Below are positions 1 to 7,842 of a stretch of DNA of 14,761 nt, one piece after another. Every line of letters begins with the position of its first letter. The first letter of the stretch is position 1. The stretch is from NCBI RefSeq assembly GCF_015056685.1, contig NZ_SVFW01000035.1, positions 28,277-43,037 on the forward strand, read 5' to 3'. Position numbers and translations under genes: made by a program. Under the pieces are notes generated by a model. That model did not search any database. It saw nothing but the letters and a program-made list of their open reading frames with translations, and was not told the origin of the DNA. The stretch comes from Butyrivibrio sp. (GTDB lineage Bacteria; Bacillota; Clostridia; Lachnospirales; Lachnospiraceae).

Positions 1-75
1 GGAATGGACAGTTCCATTATCATTGATCCTGAGACCGGAGACCCTTACGTGATCCCAAGGAGTAAAGCAAGCTAA
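1..75 (+). CDS. 3' end of an unidentified protein (partial)
   Basis: The frame starting at base 1 is open from the window edge to a TAA at 73-75 and gives 24 C-terminal residues beginning GMDSSIIIDPETGDPYVIP. The stop is followed at once by non-coding sequence and a palindromic repeat, which fits a real gene end. The fragment is too short to name a family. It could also be a chance open frame, since no start codon or upstream context is visible. Confidence 0.4.
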   Translation, partial: GMDSSIIIDPETGDPYVIPRSKAS

Positions 76-96
76 GGTTATCTCCAAGTTATTTAA

Positions 97-200
97 GTTG
101 TAGAGATTAGGGAGAGAAGACAGAGGGACGGTTCTTTTGACTTATTGTAAGCAATAAGTCAAAAGAACCGTCCCTCTGTCTTCTCTCCCTAATCTACAAC
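97..200. repeat. Near-perfect palindromic repeat (REP/MITE-like)
   Basis: Bases 104-147 are the exact reverse complement of 152-195, a 44-bp stem with no mismatch around the 4-base loop TAAG. A 2-base bulge (102-103) then allows five more pairs, 97-101 with 196-200. The stem contains GGGACGGTTCTTTTGACT. I recall similar GGGACGGTTCT palindromes scattered through Clostridia genomes, sometimes near Y1 (REP-associated) transposases, but no transposase is visible here. It lies between two converging gene ends, the usual place for such elements, and would also form a stable hairpin in transcripts from either side. Confidence 0.85.
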
Positions 201-222
201 GTAAAACCTCATTATTAGCTAC

Positions 223-256
223 AAAAAAAATAATCAACTTTTCACAGCTTATCATT
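223..256 (-). terminator. Weak intrinsic terminator after the leader peptide gene
   Basis: Read on the minus strand directly after the stop codon at 257, AATGATAAGC can pair with GTTGATTATT (ten positions, two G-U pairs and one A-G mismatch) across an 8-base loop. A run of T residues (A223-228 on the plus strand) follows. The position is right for termination but the stem is weak. Confidence 0.45.
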
Positions 257-445
257 TTATTTTGATGCCATTCGTTTGCCACACTTTTTGCATTTTAGAA
301 CAGTTTTTTTCAAGACCTTAACATCGGTCTTCACAAACTCATGATCTCCGCCTTTGGGGCAGTTTCCCTTGCGCTTAGCACCGCCAATTACATCCTCAAG
401 ATACTCATCTGTTATTTCCATTCTTACATTTTTATTCTCAGCCAT
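257..445 (-). CDS. Double-glycine leader peptide with basic zinc-ribbon-like core
   Basis: This is a 62-residue peptide. I start it at the ATG at 445 because GGAGGG lies just upstream; the frame is open for 19 more codons but they have no better ribosome site. Residues 10-22 read EITDEYLEDVIGG, the pattern of a bacteriocin-type double-glycine leader that C39-peptidase ABC exporters cut after GG. The remaining 40 residues are very basic (12 Lys, 2 Arg against 3 acidic). They carry Cys29, His35, Cys52 and Cys55 spaced CPKGGDH...CKKCGK, like a small zinc ribbon. It has its own consensus promoter. No exporter, maturase or clear immunity gene is visible next to it. It may be a secreted antimicrobial or signalling peptide; alternatively the GG motif is fortuitous and it is an intracellular zinc-ribbon protein. 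Confidence 0.75.
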   Translation of the reverse strand: MAENKNVRMEITDEYLEDVIGGAKRKGNCPKGGDHEFVKTDVKVLKKTVLKCKKCGKRMASK

Positions 446-544
446 TTTCCTACCCTCCATACTCATACGAAGTATTCTCTTTCTCAACCTGGCACAAACC
501 AATAATAGCGATAGACAATAAAACTAAGTATCATTAGTTATCCA

Positions 545-573
545 TTTATACGAATCAAAATGAATTTTGTCAA
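545..573 (-). promoter_or_regulatory. Consensus sigma-A promoter for the leader peptide gene
   Basis: On the minus strand a perfect -35 TTGACA (568-573) is separated by exactly 17 bases from TATAAA (545-550). The predicted start near 538 gives a leader of about 93 bases before the ATG at 445. The -35 box begins just past the stop codon of the upstream gene, so the peptide has its own strong promoter. Confidence 0.8.
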
Positions 574-579
574 TTCTGG

Positions 580-1050
580 TCAAGGACGATATTTTTTCAA
601 AAGCTGTTTCATAAAAAGTGGCTGAAGTATAAAAATAAGAATGTATCCAACTATAAAGCAAATGACAAGAGAATGAAGAAACATTGGAAGAAATGAAAGC
701 TGCGCCATCCCGCCGCTTTGTTTCATGGCCATAGTATATGCAAGTAGTACCATTACAAAAGTCATAAGTGGCGTATAAATAAGATTTGAAATAAGACTGC
801 TTAACAGGCGCTCTTTTATGGTTTCCTGATTAAATCCTGCCTTGCGGCAAGCATCACCGGTTATTTTACCTACAGGGACCACAAAGCCAATGATAATACT
901 AATGATCGCACTGACAACGAAACTTAAAAGAAATCCAACAGGCGTAAAATGCCCTGAACTTAGCGTCCCGGTAAGGGCCAGACAAAAGCTCATAAGAATT
1001 CCCATTCTGATTCCCATTCCTCTGCCAATCTTTTTCATCTGCTCATTCAT
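580..1050 (-). CDS. Four-helix integral membrane protein of unknown function
   Basis: The protein has 156 residues from the ATG at 1050, chosen because AAGGAG sits seven bases upstream; the reading frame extends nine codons further without a ribosome site. Four hydrophobic segments are visible at about residues 13-30, 38-60, 86-107 and 121-144. Between helices 2 and 3 is a polar stretch with Lys, Asp and Arg (GKITGDACRKAGF). The C-terminus is basic (LLKKYRP), which by the positive-inside rule places it in the cytoplasm. I do not recognise the family. It is immediately upstream of the double-glycine peptide but that gene has its own promoter, so a link such as immunity is only a guess. A poor promoter candidate (TTGCAG, 19 bases, TATGAT) lies upstream at about 1094-1125. 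Confidence 0.75.
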   Translation of the reverse strand: MNEQMKKIGRGMGIRMGILMSFCLALTGTLSSGHFTPVGFLLSFVVSAIISIIIGFVVPVGKITGDACRKAGFNQETIKERLLSSLISNLIYTPLMTFVMVLLAYTMAMKQSGGMAQLSFLPMFLHSLVICFIVGYILIFILQPLFMKQLLKKYRP

Positions 1051-1168
1051 AGGCGTCTCCTTCTTCACATAAAACACAGTTGCAACTATCTGATTATTAT
1101 TTATATTTTATCATAATCGCGTCTACTATTAAATCTGCAATTACGTGTTGAAATATCCGGGCTATCCC

Positions 1169-1969
1169 TCATGAACTCTTCTCAAGTACATAGTCTGAAT
1201 AGCTCATGCCGGTATATTTTTTAAAACACCTGCTAAAATAGTTAGGATCAGGAATTCCCACTTCTCCTGCCGTTCTATACATCTTATAGCCAAGCTCTGC
1301 ATAGCGAAGAGCCTTTTTCATTCGAAGGTCCGTGAGATATTTGGCAAAATTTTTCCCGGTGTCAGCCTTAAACTTACGAGACAGGTAGCTTGCACTAAAG
1401 CCAAAGTTCTGAGCGATGAAAGTAAGATTAAGCTTGGGATCCGTGAAGTTCTCCATAACATACTTTTCTATAAGCTCAGTGGAATTGATCTCTCCCGAAA
1501 GTCCATCATCATCAAAAGACTCATCAAAATCATCGCTTTCAGCATCTCTTTCAAAGCCGTTCTTATGCCCCAGATTATGCCTTGATGCATCAAGCTTTTC
1601 TTTTGCCCTTTCAAGAACCTTTGTAACCTCCGCTCTGACCATAGGTTTAAGCATATAGTCAAACACAGGAAGACTCACACATTTTCTGGCATACTCAAAC
1701 TGATCAAATGCCGTCATTATTATAATGATAAGATTCGGATATCTTGCAGTAGCGATCTGAGTGAACTCTATTCCATCCATAAAAGGCATGGCGATATCGA
1801 CAAATGCTATATCCGGCCTTATCTCATCAATTACATTTATGGCTTCAATGCCACTTGCTGCCTCTCCAACAACCTCCATTCCAAGGCTCTCGTAATCAAT
1901 CGCTGCCTTCATAAGTTTTCTAGCCGATTCTTCATCGTCAATTACCATAACTCTGTACACATTCCCCAT
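1169..1969 (-). CDS. YesN-type response regulator (REC plus AraC-type DNA-binding domain)
   Basis: This 266-residue transcription factor starts at the ATG at 1969, which follows GGGAGAGG; an earlier ATG pair eight codons upstream has no comparable site. The receiver domain covers residues 5-125. It shows the acidic pocket DDEE (11-14), phospho-acceptor Asp58 in FVDIAMP, Thr86 in MTAFD and Lys108 in LKPM. An acidic linker (about 140-160) leads to an AraC-family double helix-turn-helix at 165-262, with the typical ending YFSRCFKKYTGMSYSDY. It lies 71 bases downstream of the sensor kinase on the same strand and is its obvious partner. YesN/YesM systems usually control carbohydrate ABC transporters, and the CUT1 operon at 5978-9204 is the nearest candidate. 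No terminator is evident after the stop. Confidence 0.95.
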   Translation of the reverse strand: MGNVYRVMVIDDEESARKLMKAAIDYESLGMEVVGEAASGIEAINVIDEIRPDIAFVDIAMPFMDGIEFTQIATARYPNLIIIIMTAFDQFEYARKCVSLPVFDYMLKPMVRAEVTKVLERAKEKLDASRHNLGHKNGFERDAESDDFDESFDDDGLSGEINSTELIEKYVMENFTDPKLNLTFIAQNFGFSASYLSRKFKADTGKNFAKYLTDLRMKKALRYAELGYKMYRTAGEVGIPDPNYFSRCFKKYTGMSYSDYVLEKSS

Positions 1970-2040
1970 AATAACCTCTCCCTGAAACATCAAACCCCTA
2001 TATTGTCAAAAAACTAATGTCCAATCCCCTGAAAAAAAGG

Positions 2041-3792
2041 TCAGCTCGTGGCCGGAATTACAAATTCAATTTCAGTATATTCCCCAATTTCACTCTTTAT
2101 ACTGACAACATCCTCTTTTCCGGTATAATACCTTATTCGCTCTATAGTCCCCCAAAGACCAAAGCTCTCGGTATCAAGGTCATTTTTATCCTTCCTCTCA
2201 AGAGAAAGGATCTGATCTATTTTTTCCTGGCTCATACCTATTCCGGTATCATGTACGATAATGTGCAGATTTCCATCCTGAAGTCTGCTGCTTATCTTTA
2301 TTTTACCTCTTTCGCCCTTCAAACGTATACCATGATATATACTGTTTTCCACAAGGGGCTGCAAAATAAGCTTTGGAACCACAACTTCCTGAGTATTTTC
2401 AGCTATGTCATACTCATCATCCAATATGTCGCCATATCTTAGCTTTTGAAGAGAAAGATAATCCTTAACGATCCATACTTCCCTTGAAAGTGGGATTGCC
2501 CTGTCGCCCTTACTCAAAAAGTTCCTGTAAAAGCTGCCAAGAGTTTCAAGGGCGTCATGGACATTTCCAGCTCCTGCGTCCATAGCCATAAAGCCAATGG
2601 TCTCGATTGAATTATAAAGAAAATGTGGCTTTATCTGCTCCTGCAAAACTCGCATCTCTGCCCTCTGAAGAGTCTTTTCTTTTTCCATGAGCTTATCAAT
2701 AAGGTCATTAACATGATCGATCATGCCGTTGTAGTCGCCCTGAAGCATATCAAGCTCACTGTAAGGCACTTCTACATTTATTTTCTTAAGCTCTCCCGAC
2801 TGCCTGTTTGTCTCCATGGAATTGGACAATTCAAAGATTGGATCTGTTATAGTCTTTCTGATAAATGTCCCGACGAAAAATGCAAGAATAATGAACACTA
2901 TCATCAAGAACAACAGAATATACAGCATTCTAAAGGGAATTCCCTCTGTACCGTAGGGTGAAACCCTCAGAATGACTATAGGAAGGCCATTCACAAGGCA
3001 TCCCGACAAGAGTTCTCTTTCACCGTCTATAAAAACGTCCTCATGCCTTATAGACGTACTTACGAATTTATTATCAAAAAAGTTCACATAGCTTTTATTT
3101 CCTGCAAGAAAAGTCCCATCACTTCCCATGATGCAGATGTTGTCATAACTAAGGCTTGCCAGCATTCTCTCAAATACCAGAGAGGAAATATTCATCATCA
3201 GAATTCCGGTTCTTTTCTGAGTGTCAATGTCATATATTGCTCTTCCAATGGTGACAACAGGGCGTCCGTCCTGCTTGGTCGCTATACCGTTACTGTTAAG
3301 GGAAACCACTACTCTGCCAAGACCTTCATATATATCACCTTTCCATTCTTCACTGTTCATAAGTCCATAGTCATAATGATAGGTAAACCGGTTAGTTGCC
3401 AGCATGATCAGGTCTTCTCTGAAGATCATGACACTATCCACGCCCTCTGTTACGTTCAGAATGTCCATAACTCCATATCTTGCGTCGTTTATCATACTGA
3501 TATCTACAGAGAGCATTTTTGCCCTTAAAAAAGTCAGAACCCTGTCATCTATCATTATAAGTCTCGAAAGAGATGTATATTTCTGAATATCGGAACTAAT
3601 GTTACTTGAAAGTGTCTTAAGAACATTTTCAGAATCTCTGGTGGCGTAGTCTTTTTGCTCCTGCTTTGTGATTACATATGTTGAAAACACAAATACGATG
3701 GCAGCAACAAGAACTATCCCAAAGATCAGCCTTTTAAGGCTAAAAGAAAGTGTATTTTGCTTTATGTTTTTACTTATTATGCTTAATTTCAT
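2041..3792 (-). CDS. YesM-type sensor histidine kinase
   Basis: A 583-residue membrane kinase. Transmembrane helix 1 is at about residues 22-41, followed by an external sensor region (42-285), helix 2 (288-311) and a HAMP-like linker (312-370). The His_kinase domain (family of LytS/YesM) follows, with phospho-acceptor His390 in EQIKPHFLYN. The ATPase domain has the N box LQPLVENS (Asn483), HDTGIGM (515-520) and GLWG (545-548). The start is uncertain. I use the ATG at 3792, right before the basic N-terminus MKLSIISK. An ATG at 3837, twelve bases past GGGAG, would add 15 residues. The frame stays open to 4083, but that extension runs through the promoter and 5' coding part of divergent ktrB and is not credible. 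The partner regulator follows. Confidence 0.93.
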   Translation of the reverse strand: MKLSIISKNIKQNTLSFSLKRLIFGIVLVAAIVFVFSTYVITKQEQKDYATRDSENVLKTLSSNISSDIQKYTSLSRLIMIDDRVLTFLRAKMLSVDISMINDARYGVMDILNVTEGVDSVMIFREDLIMLATNRFTYHYDYGLMNSEEWKGDIYEGLGRVVVSLNSNGIATKQDGRPVVTIGRAIYDIDTQKRTGILMMNISSLVFERMLASLSYDNICIMGSDGTFLAGNKSYVNFFDNKFVSTSIRHEDVFIDGERELLSGCLVNGLPIVILRVSPYGTEGIPFRMLYILLFLMIVFIILAFFVGTFIRKTITDPIFELSNSMETNRQSGELKKINVEVPYSELDMLQGDYNGMIDHVNDLIDKLMEKEKTLQRAEMRVLQEQIKPHFLYNSIETIGFMAMDAGAGNVHDALETLGSFYRNFLSKGDRAIPLSREVWIVKDYLSLQKLRYGDILDDEYDIAENTQEVVVPKLILQPLVENSIYHGIRLKGERGKIKISSRLQDGNLHIIVHDTGIGMSQEKIDQILSLERKDKNDLDTESFGLWGTIERIRYYTGKEDVVSIKSEIGEYTEIEFVIPATS

Positions 3793-3869
3793 TCCCCAAT
3801 ATCCCCAAATACCTCTAAAACTAACACCCATATTCATTATAACCGATTTCTCCCTGAAAGTATCTGCGC

Positions 3870-3898
3870 TTGTTAAGCAAAAACCAAGGAAGTATAAT
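3870..3898 (+). promoter_or_regulatory. Promoter of ktrBA
   Basis: TTGTTA (3870-3875), a 17-base spacer and a perfect TATAAT (3893-3898) lie in the divergent region between the kinase and ktrB. The predicted start near 3905 leaves a leader of about 30 bases before the TTG start codon, too short for a ydaO-type riboswitch. Confidence 0.7.
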
Positions 3899-3934
3899 GA
3901 TTTGACGACGCATTTTTTTCGGGAGGACTTATTT

Positions 3935-5302
3935 TTGAAAAAGTGGAGTTTTTCATCAGAACATCTGATACCCCTTAGCTTTTTGGGAGCCATACTAATT
4001 GGAGCAATTCTTTTGTTCCTTCCTATATCAACGGCGCCAGGAAACACCACAGATTTCCTTACAGCTCTTTTTACAGCAACCACATCTGTATGTGTTACCG
4101 GACTTGTTGTAGTAGATACCTACAGCCACTGGAGCGTTTTTGGACAGGTTATTATCCTTATCCTCGCCCAGATCGGTGGCCTTGGTATCATCACTGTTGC
4201 ATCTTTGTTCATGCTGGTCACAAGAAAAAAATTCTCAATGGGTCAAAGGATCGTTCTTACAGATGCCCTTAACCTGAATGAACGCTCAGGAGTTTTAAGA
4301 ATACTTGTCCGCATTATGCGAGGGACCATTATTGTTGAACTGCTTGGAGCAATTCTTTATTCCTTCAGTTTCGTACCTCTCCTTGGATTCCCAAAAGGTC
4401 TATGGGCAGCTATCTTTAATTCTGTTTCTGCCTTTTGTAACGCAGGTATGGACATTGTCGGACCTACAAGTATGGGTGTTTTCAATTCCAACTCGCTTGT
4501 CCTTTTCACAACAATGGCACTTATCGTTTTAGGAGGCCTTGGCTATGTAGTCTGGTTTGACCTTTCTTCAGGCATAGTGAATGGAGTCAAAAACAGATAC
4601 TCTCCAAAGCTTATATGGAAAAGACTGTCCGAACACACAAAACTTGTTCTTTCCCTGACATTTATCCTCATTGTCCTTGGAGCAGTATCTATTTTGGCAT
4701 TTGAGTATAACAATCCCGAAACCTTAGGAAACATGCCGCTTTCTCAAAAGATCATGAACAGTTTTTTTGAATCAATAACTCTAAGAACAGCCGGATTTGC
4801 CAGTTTTTCACAAAAATCCATGACTGACCTGTCCTGTATTATGGCTTATATTCTTATGTTTATAGGTGGCTCACCTGTAGGTACAGCCGGCGGAGTCAAG
4901 ACTGTAACTTTCTTTTTGGCGGTTCTAAATGTTGTTAATTACATAAAAAACGATGATAAAGATCTTGTGTTTAATAGAAAAGTTTCCTATGAACTTATGC
5001 GAAAAGCCACTGTTATCGTAGCTGTCAGTTCCTTTACAGTTGTGCTGTTCACCCTCTTACTAATGTCAACAGATACGTCACTTGGAGTCACAGATGCTCT
5101 TTTTGAGATAGTCAGCGCATCTGCAACAGTTGGTCTTTCCAGAAATGTTACAACGACTTTAAATGTAGCAGGCCGAATCATCGTAATTATAGCCATGTAC
5201 CTTGGAAGGATCGGCCCCATTTCCATGGCAATCTTTTTTGCAAAAAGAAAAACCAGAAATAATTCAGTTCAATACATCGAAGGCAATTTCTACGTAGGAT
5301 AA
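3935..5302 (+). CDS. ktrB: KtrB/TrkH-family potassium channel subunit
   Basis: This is the ion-translocating subunit of a Ktr potassium uptake system in the cell membrane, 455 residues, normal for the family. All four selectivity-filter glycines are present in their motifs: SVCVTGL (Gly56), SAFCNAGMD (Gly171), LRTAGFA (Gly287) and SATVGLS (Gly400). The gating-loop sequence GGSPVGTAGGVKT (311-323) is also seen. I start it at a TTG at 3935 preceded by GGGAGG: this gives the usual short N-terminus before the first helix. A start at the ATG at 3668 would add 89 residues unlike the family, antisense to the kinase N-terminus and upstream of the promoter. ktrA follows after 12 bases, so the two form an operon. 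Confidence 0.93.
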   Translation: MKKWSFSSEHLIPLSFLGAILIGAILLFLPISTAPGNTTDFLTALFTATTSVCVTGLVVVDTYSHWSVFGQVIILILAQIGGLGIITVASLFMLVTRKKFSMGQRIVLTDALNLNERSGVLRILVRIMRGTIIVELLGAILYSFSFVPLLGFPKGLWAAIFNSVSAFCNAGMDIVGPTSMGVFNSNSLVLFTTMALIVLGGLGYVVWFDLSSGIVNGVKNRYSPKLIWKRLSEHTKLVLSLTFILIVLGAVSILAFEYNNPETLGNMPLSQKIMNSFFESITLRTAGFASFSQKSMTDLSCIMAYILMFIGGSPVGTAGGVKTVTFFLAVLNVVNYIKNDDKDLVFNRKVSYELMRKATVIVAVSSFTVVLFTLLLMSTDTSLGVTDALFEIVSASATVGLSRNVTTTLNVAGRIIVIIAMYLGRIGPISMAIFFAKRKTRNNSVQYIEGNFYVG

Positions 5303-5314
5303 AGGAGAATGACA

Positions 5315-5965
5315 ATGAAAAAATCAGTTGCAGTTTTAGGATTAGGAAGATACGGAATCAGCCTTGCCAAAAGTCTTTATGAAATGGGAGCTGACGTCCT
5401 TGTTGCTGACAAAAATGAAGACCTTATAAAAGAAATGGCAGACTTTTGCACTGTTGGCATATGTGCTGACCTGGAGAATGAAGAAGAAATAAAGTCACTT
5501 GATATAAAAAACATGGACATTGTTGTCTGCGCCATGGGACGAAATCTGTCAGCCAGCATCATGTCAGTTGCAGTTGCCAAGGAACTCGGTGTTCCGCTTG
5601 TTGTAGCAAAAAGTTCCTCAGAAAGGATGTCTTCCATACTCAAAAAAGTCGGAGCAGATAAGATCATCATTCCTGAGGACTTCGGAGGTTTGCAATCTGC
5701 AAGAATCCTTATTTCAGATACTTTCATTGACTATTTCCAGCTGGATGAAAATCTCTCAATGGTTGAAATAAGACCAAGAGACAGCTGGATTGGAAAGAGC
5801 CTTTTGGAGCTTGATCTCAGAAAGAAATACAAGCTCAACGTTGTCGCTGTAAAAAACAGCCAGACAAAATGGGGCTTTATTGATCCTCAGAGAAAACTTA
5901 CTTCTGATACCACTCTCCTTGTAGTCATTGAAACAAATGAACTAAATAAAATAAATAAGGGCTGA
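5315..5965 (+). CDS. ktrA: KtrA/TrkA-type regulatory subunit of potassium uptake
   Basis: A 216-residue cytoplasmic RCK protein that gates KtrB in response to nucleotides. Residues 4-120 form the Rossmann RCK_N domain with GLGRYG (9-14) and Asp32 at the end of strand 2, which binds the ribose of ATP/ADP/NAD. Residues 135-210 form RCK_C, the part that binds c-di-AMP in characterised Firmicute KtrA proteins. An ATG at 5309 is in frame but only one base from the ribosome site AAAGGAG; the ATG at 5315 has proper spacing. It is 12 bases after ktrB and ends 12 bases before the convergent permease gene; no clear terminator is present between them. Confidence 0.93.
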   Translation: MKKSVAVLGLGRYGISLAKSLYEMGADVLVADKNEDLIKEMADFCTVGICADLENEEEIKSLDIKNMDIVVCAMGRNLSASIMSVAVAKELGVPLVVAKSSSERMSSILKKVGADKIIIPEDFGGLQSARILISDTFIDYFQLDENLSMVEIRPRDSWIGKSLLELDLRKKYKLNVVAVKNSQTKWGFIDPQRKLTSDTTLLVVIETNELNKINKG

Positions 5966-5977
5966 TCCTTATTTCTT

Positions 5978-6826
5978 TTACCCCTTAACGGCGCCAGCTA
6001 TAAAGCTGGCCTGTATCTTGCCGCTAAGGAATATATAGAATATAAGGGTTGGAAACGTCGCTATTACAAGGGCTGCACCGATTGGCCCCCACTCTGTGGT
6101 ATGCTGTCCGGAAAGTGCCTTTATACCTACAGGAAGCGTCCTGTGAGCTGAATCTGAGATAAATACGTTTGCAAACATGAACTCATTCCAGCACTGTAGG
6201 TATGAATAAACTCCGACAGTTGATACCGCAGGTTTCATAAGCGGAAGTATGATCTTAAAAAATGTTCCAAAAAGTCCGCATCCATCTATCCTTGCTGCCT
6301 CATCAAGGGCTGTCGGTATTTCAGCCATAAAGCCGGAGCAGATAAGGATTGCCATTGACAGAGCAAACGCTGAATAAGGAACGATCAGTGTCGAATACTT
6401 ATTGAGCCAGTGAAGCTTTGACAAGACTACATAAACAGGCACGATTGATGCCTGGATCGGGATTGTCAGTCCCAGCATAAAAAATGCATTTGCAAGTCCG
6501 CTAAATTTCCATCTGATTCTGGTTATCGCATAGCAGGCCATCATGGCTGCCATCATTGAAATCCCTATTGCAAGAGTTGTCACAAGAAGGCTGTTAAAAA
6601 AGTACAGTCCCATATTTCCTGTGTTCATGGCTGTTACAAAGTTTGACCAGAGCCAGTTCTTTGGAAGGCCTATGATATTGCTTCCGAATATCTCATCATT
6701 TGACTTAAGCGAAAAAGTGAACATGAAATAAATCGGAAAGATATTGATCAGGGCCCAAATGATCAGAAATATATTTGTTATAACCTTAAGATAAGGTTTT
6801 TCTTCCTTAAGTGTGTAACTTTCCAT
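5978..6826 (-). CDS. CUT1 carbohydrate ABC transporter permease 2 (MalG/LacG type)
   Basis: An integral membrane permease of 282 residues, the usual size for MalG-like proteins. It has six predicted helices (first at about 15-36) and the EAA loop DEAARIDGCGLFGTFFKI (175-192), which docks onto the ATPase. The C-terminal QASFIAGAVKG is the standard ending of this subfamily (QxxFxxGAxKG). The ribosome site AAAGGATG lies inside the end of the preceding permease gene, whose stop is only two bases away, so the two are translated together. The substrate cannot be read from sequence, but family members carry oligosaccharides or sugar derivatives. No ATPase gene lies in the window. Confidence 0.93.
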   Translation of the reverse strand: MESYTLKEEKPYLKVITNIFLIIWALINIFPIYFMFTFSLKSNDEIFGSNIIGLPKNWLWSNFVTAMNTGNMGLYFFNSLLVTTLAIGISMMAAMMACYAITRIRWKFSGLANAFFMLGLTIPIQASIVPVYVVLSKLHWLNKYSTLIVPYSAFALSMAILICSGFMAEIPTALDEAARIDGCGLFGTFFKIILPLMKPAVSTVGVYSYLQCWNEFMFANVFISDSAHRTLPVGIKALSGQHTTEWGPIGAALVIATFPTLIFYIFLSGKIQASFIAGAVKG

Positions 6827-6828
6827 CT

Positions 6829-7743
6829 TTAATCATCCTTTTCTTTAAATGCTGCTGTTATGAGAAGTGCAAAGGCAAAGCACAGTATTATTAGCATTAC
6901 AGATATCGTGCTGCCCATTCCATATCTGTTTCTAAGGAACAGCATGTTCTCAAGAAGTGTGCTTGGAACCTCTGTCGACTGGAAGGGGCCGCCTTCAGTC
7001 AGGATCCTTACAAGGTCATAAGTCTTGAGTGAACCTGTGACAGCAAAGATAACGCTTACTCTTATGATTGGCTTGATTATCGGTATGACAACGTATCTGT
7101 CAACCTGCCATTTGGTTGCGCCATCAAGCATCGCTGCTTCTCTAAGATCTATGGATACTCCTTTTACTCCGGCGTACATAAGTAGCATATGATAGCCGAT
7201 GTACTGCCACACCGTTGGAACAATGATACTTCCAAGAGCAGTTTTTACATCGCCAACCCACACGTGCTTTAGATTTCCCATGTTTATTGCATCAAGAAAT
7301 CTGTTTAAAAGGCCGTAATCCGGATTGTAGATCTTAAGCCATAACTGACCTATTACAACTGTAGAGATCAGCACCGGCATAAAGAAAATTGACAGGAAAG
7401 TTCTTTCTCTTCTCGCTCCTCTTCCAAGCAAAAGCGCCAGTAAAAGCGCAAAGGGCAGCTGAACAAAGACAGAGAAAAATGCCAGAATCAATGAATTTTT
7501 CAAAGATGTCATAAATTTGATAGAACCGTTTGTAAACAGTTCAATGTAATTATTCAATCCAATGAATGTGCCTTCAGAAAAGCCATTCCAGTCATATAAG
7601 CTCCTGTATACAGATACAGCAATAGGAGCTATCAGAATACTTATAAAAAGAAGTAGACCCGGAAGTAAAAATACAAAGATTGCAAAAGCTTTTTTTAGTT
7701 CTTTATTTCTTCTCTCCCTCTCTACGTTTTTTTCTTTTTCCAT
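6829..7743 (-). CDS. CUT1 carbohydrate ABC transporter permease 1 (MalF/LacF type)
   Basis: A 304-residue permease with a charged cytoplasmic N-terminus and six predicted helices, the first at about 18-42. The EAA loop is at 202-224 (REAAMLDGATKWQVDRYVVI plus PIIKP). LTEGGPFQSTEV (248-259) is the conserved segment before the last helix in this subfamily. The start is supported by GGGGAAGGA eight bases upstream. It pairs with permease 2 to form the channel. It is separated from the solute-binding protein gene by 99 bases that contain a terminator-like hairpin, so its expression is probably lower than that of the binding protein. Confidence 0.93.
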   Translation of the reverse strand: MEKEKNVERERRNKELKKAFAIFVFLLPGLLLFISILIAPIAVSVYRSLYDWNGFSEGTFIGLNNYIELFTNGSIKFMTSLKNSLILAFFSVFVQLPFALLLALLLGRGARRERTFLSIFFMPVLISTVVIGQLWLKIYNPDYGLLNRFLDAINMGNLKHVWVGDVKTALGSIIVPTVWQYIGYHMLLMYAGVKGVSIDLREAAMLDGATKWQVDRYVVIPIIKPIIRVSVIFAVTGSLKTYDLVRILTEGGPFQSTEVPSTLLENMLFLRNRYGMGSTISVMLIILCFAFALLITAAFKEKDD

Positions 7744-7770
7744 ACAAAAAATCCTTCCCCTATATCCCTT

Positions 7771-7818
7771 TTAAAAAAGGCCCTCCCTCTCTCTTAGTAA
7801 GGAAACAGGAAGGACCTT
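7771..7818 (-). terminator. Intercistronic terminator/attenuator between binding protein and permeases
   Basis: On the minus strand, AAGGTCCTTCCT (7818-7807) pairs along all 12 positions with AGGGAGGGCCTT (7788-7777), including two G-U pairs. The loop is 18 bases and the stem runs into six T residues (7778-7773). It lies 25 bases after the stop codon of the binding-protein gene and before permease 1. Such hairpins typically limit read-through and protect the upstream message, giving an excess of binding protein. Confidence 0.75.
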
Positions 7819-7842
7819 TATAAAACCAGTTATGAAAAAGTA

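Noticed and set aside
3891..3896. Minus-strand TATACT as the kinase promoter
   Set aside because: The expected -35 position is a run of A residues; no convincing promoter for the kinase was found.
5993..6010. GCCAGC/GCTGGC hairpin as ktrA terminator
   Set aside because: It is inside the coding end of the convergent permease gene and has no T run; it matches the codons of the conserved C-terminus.
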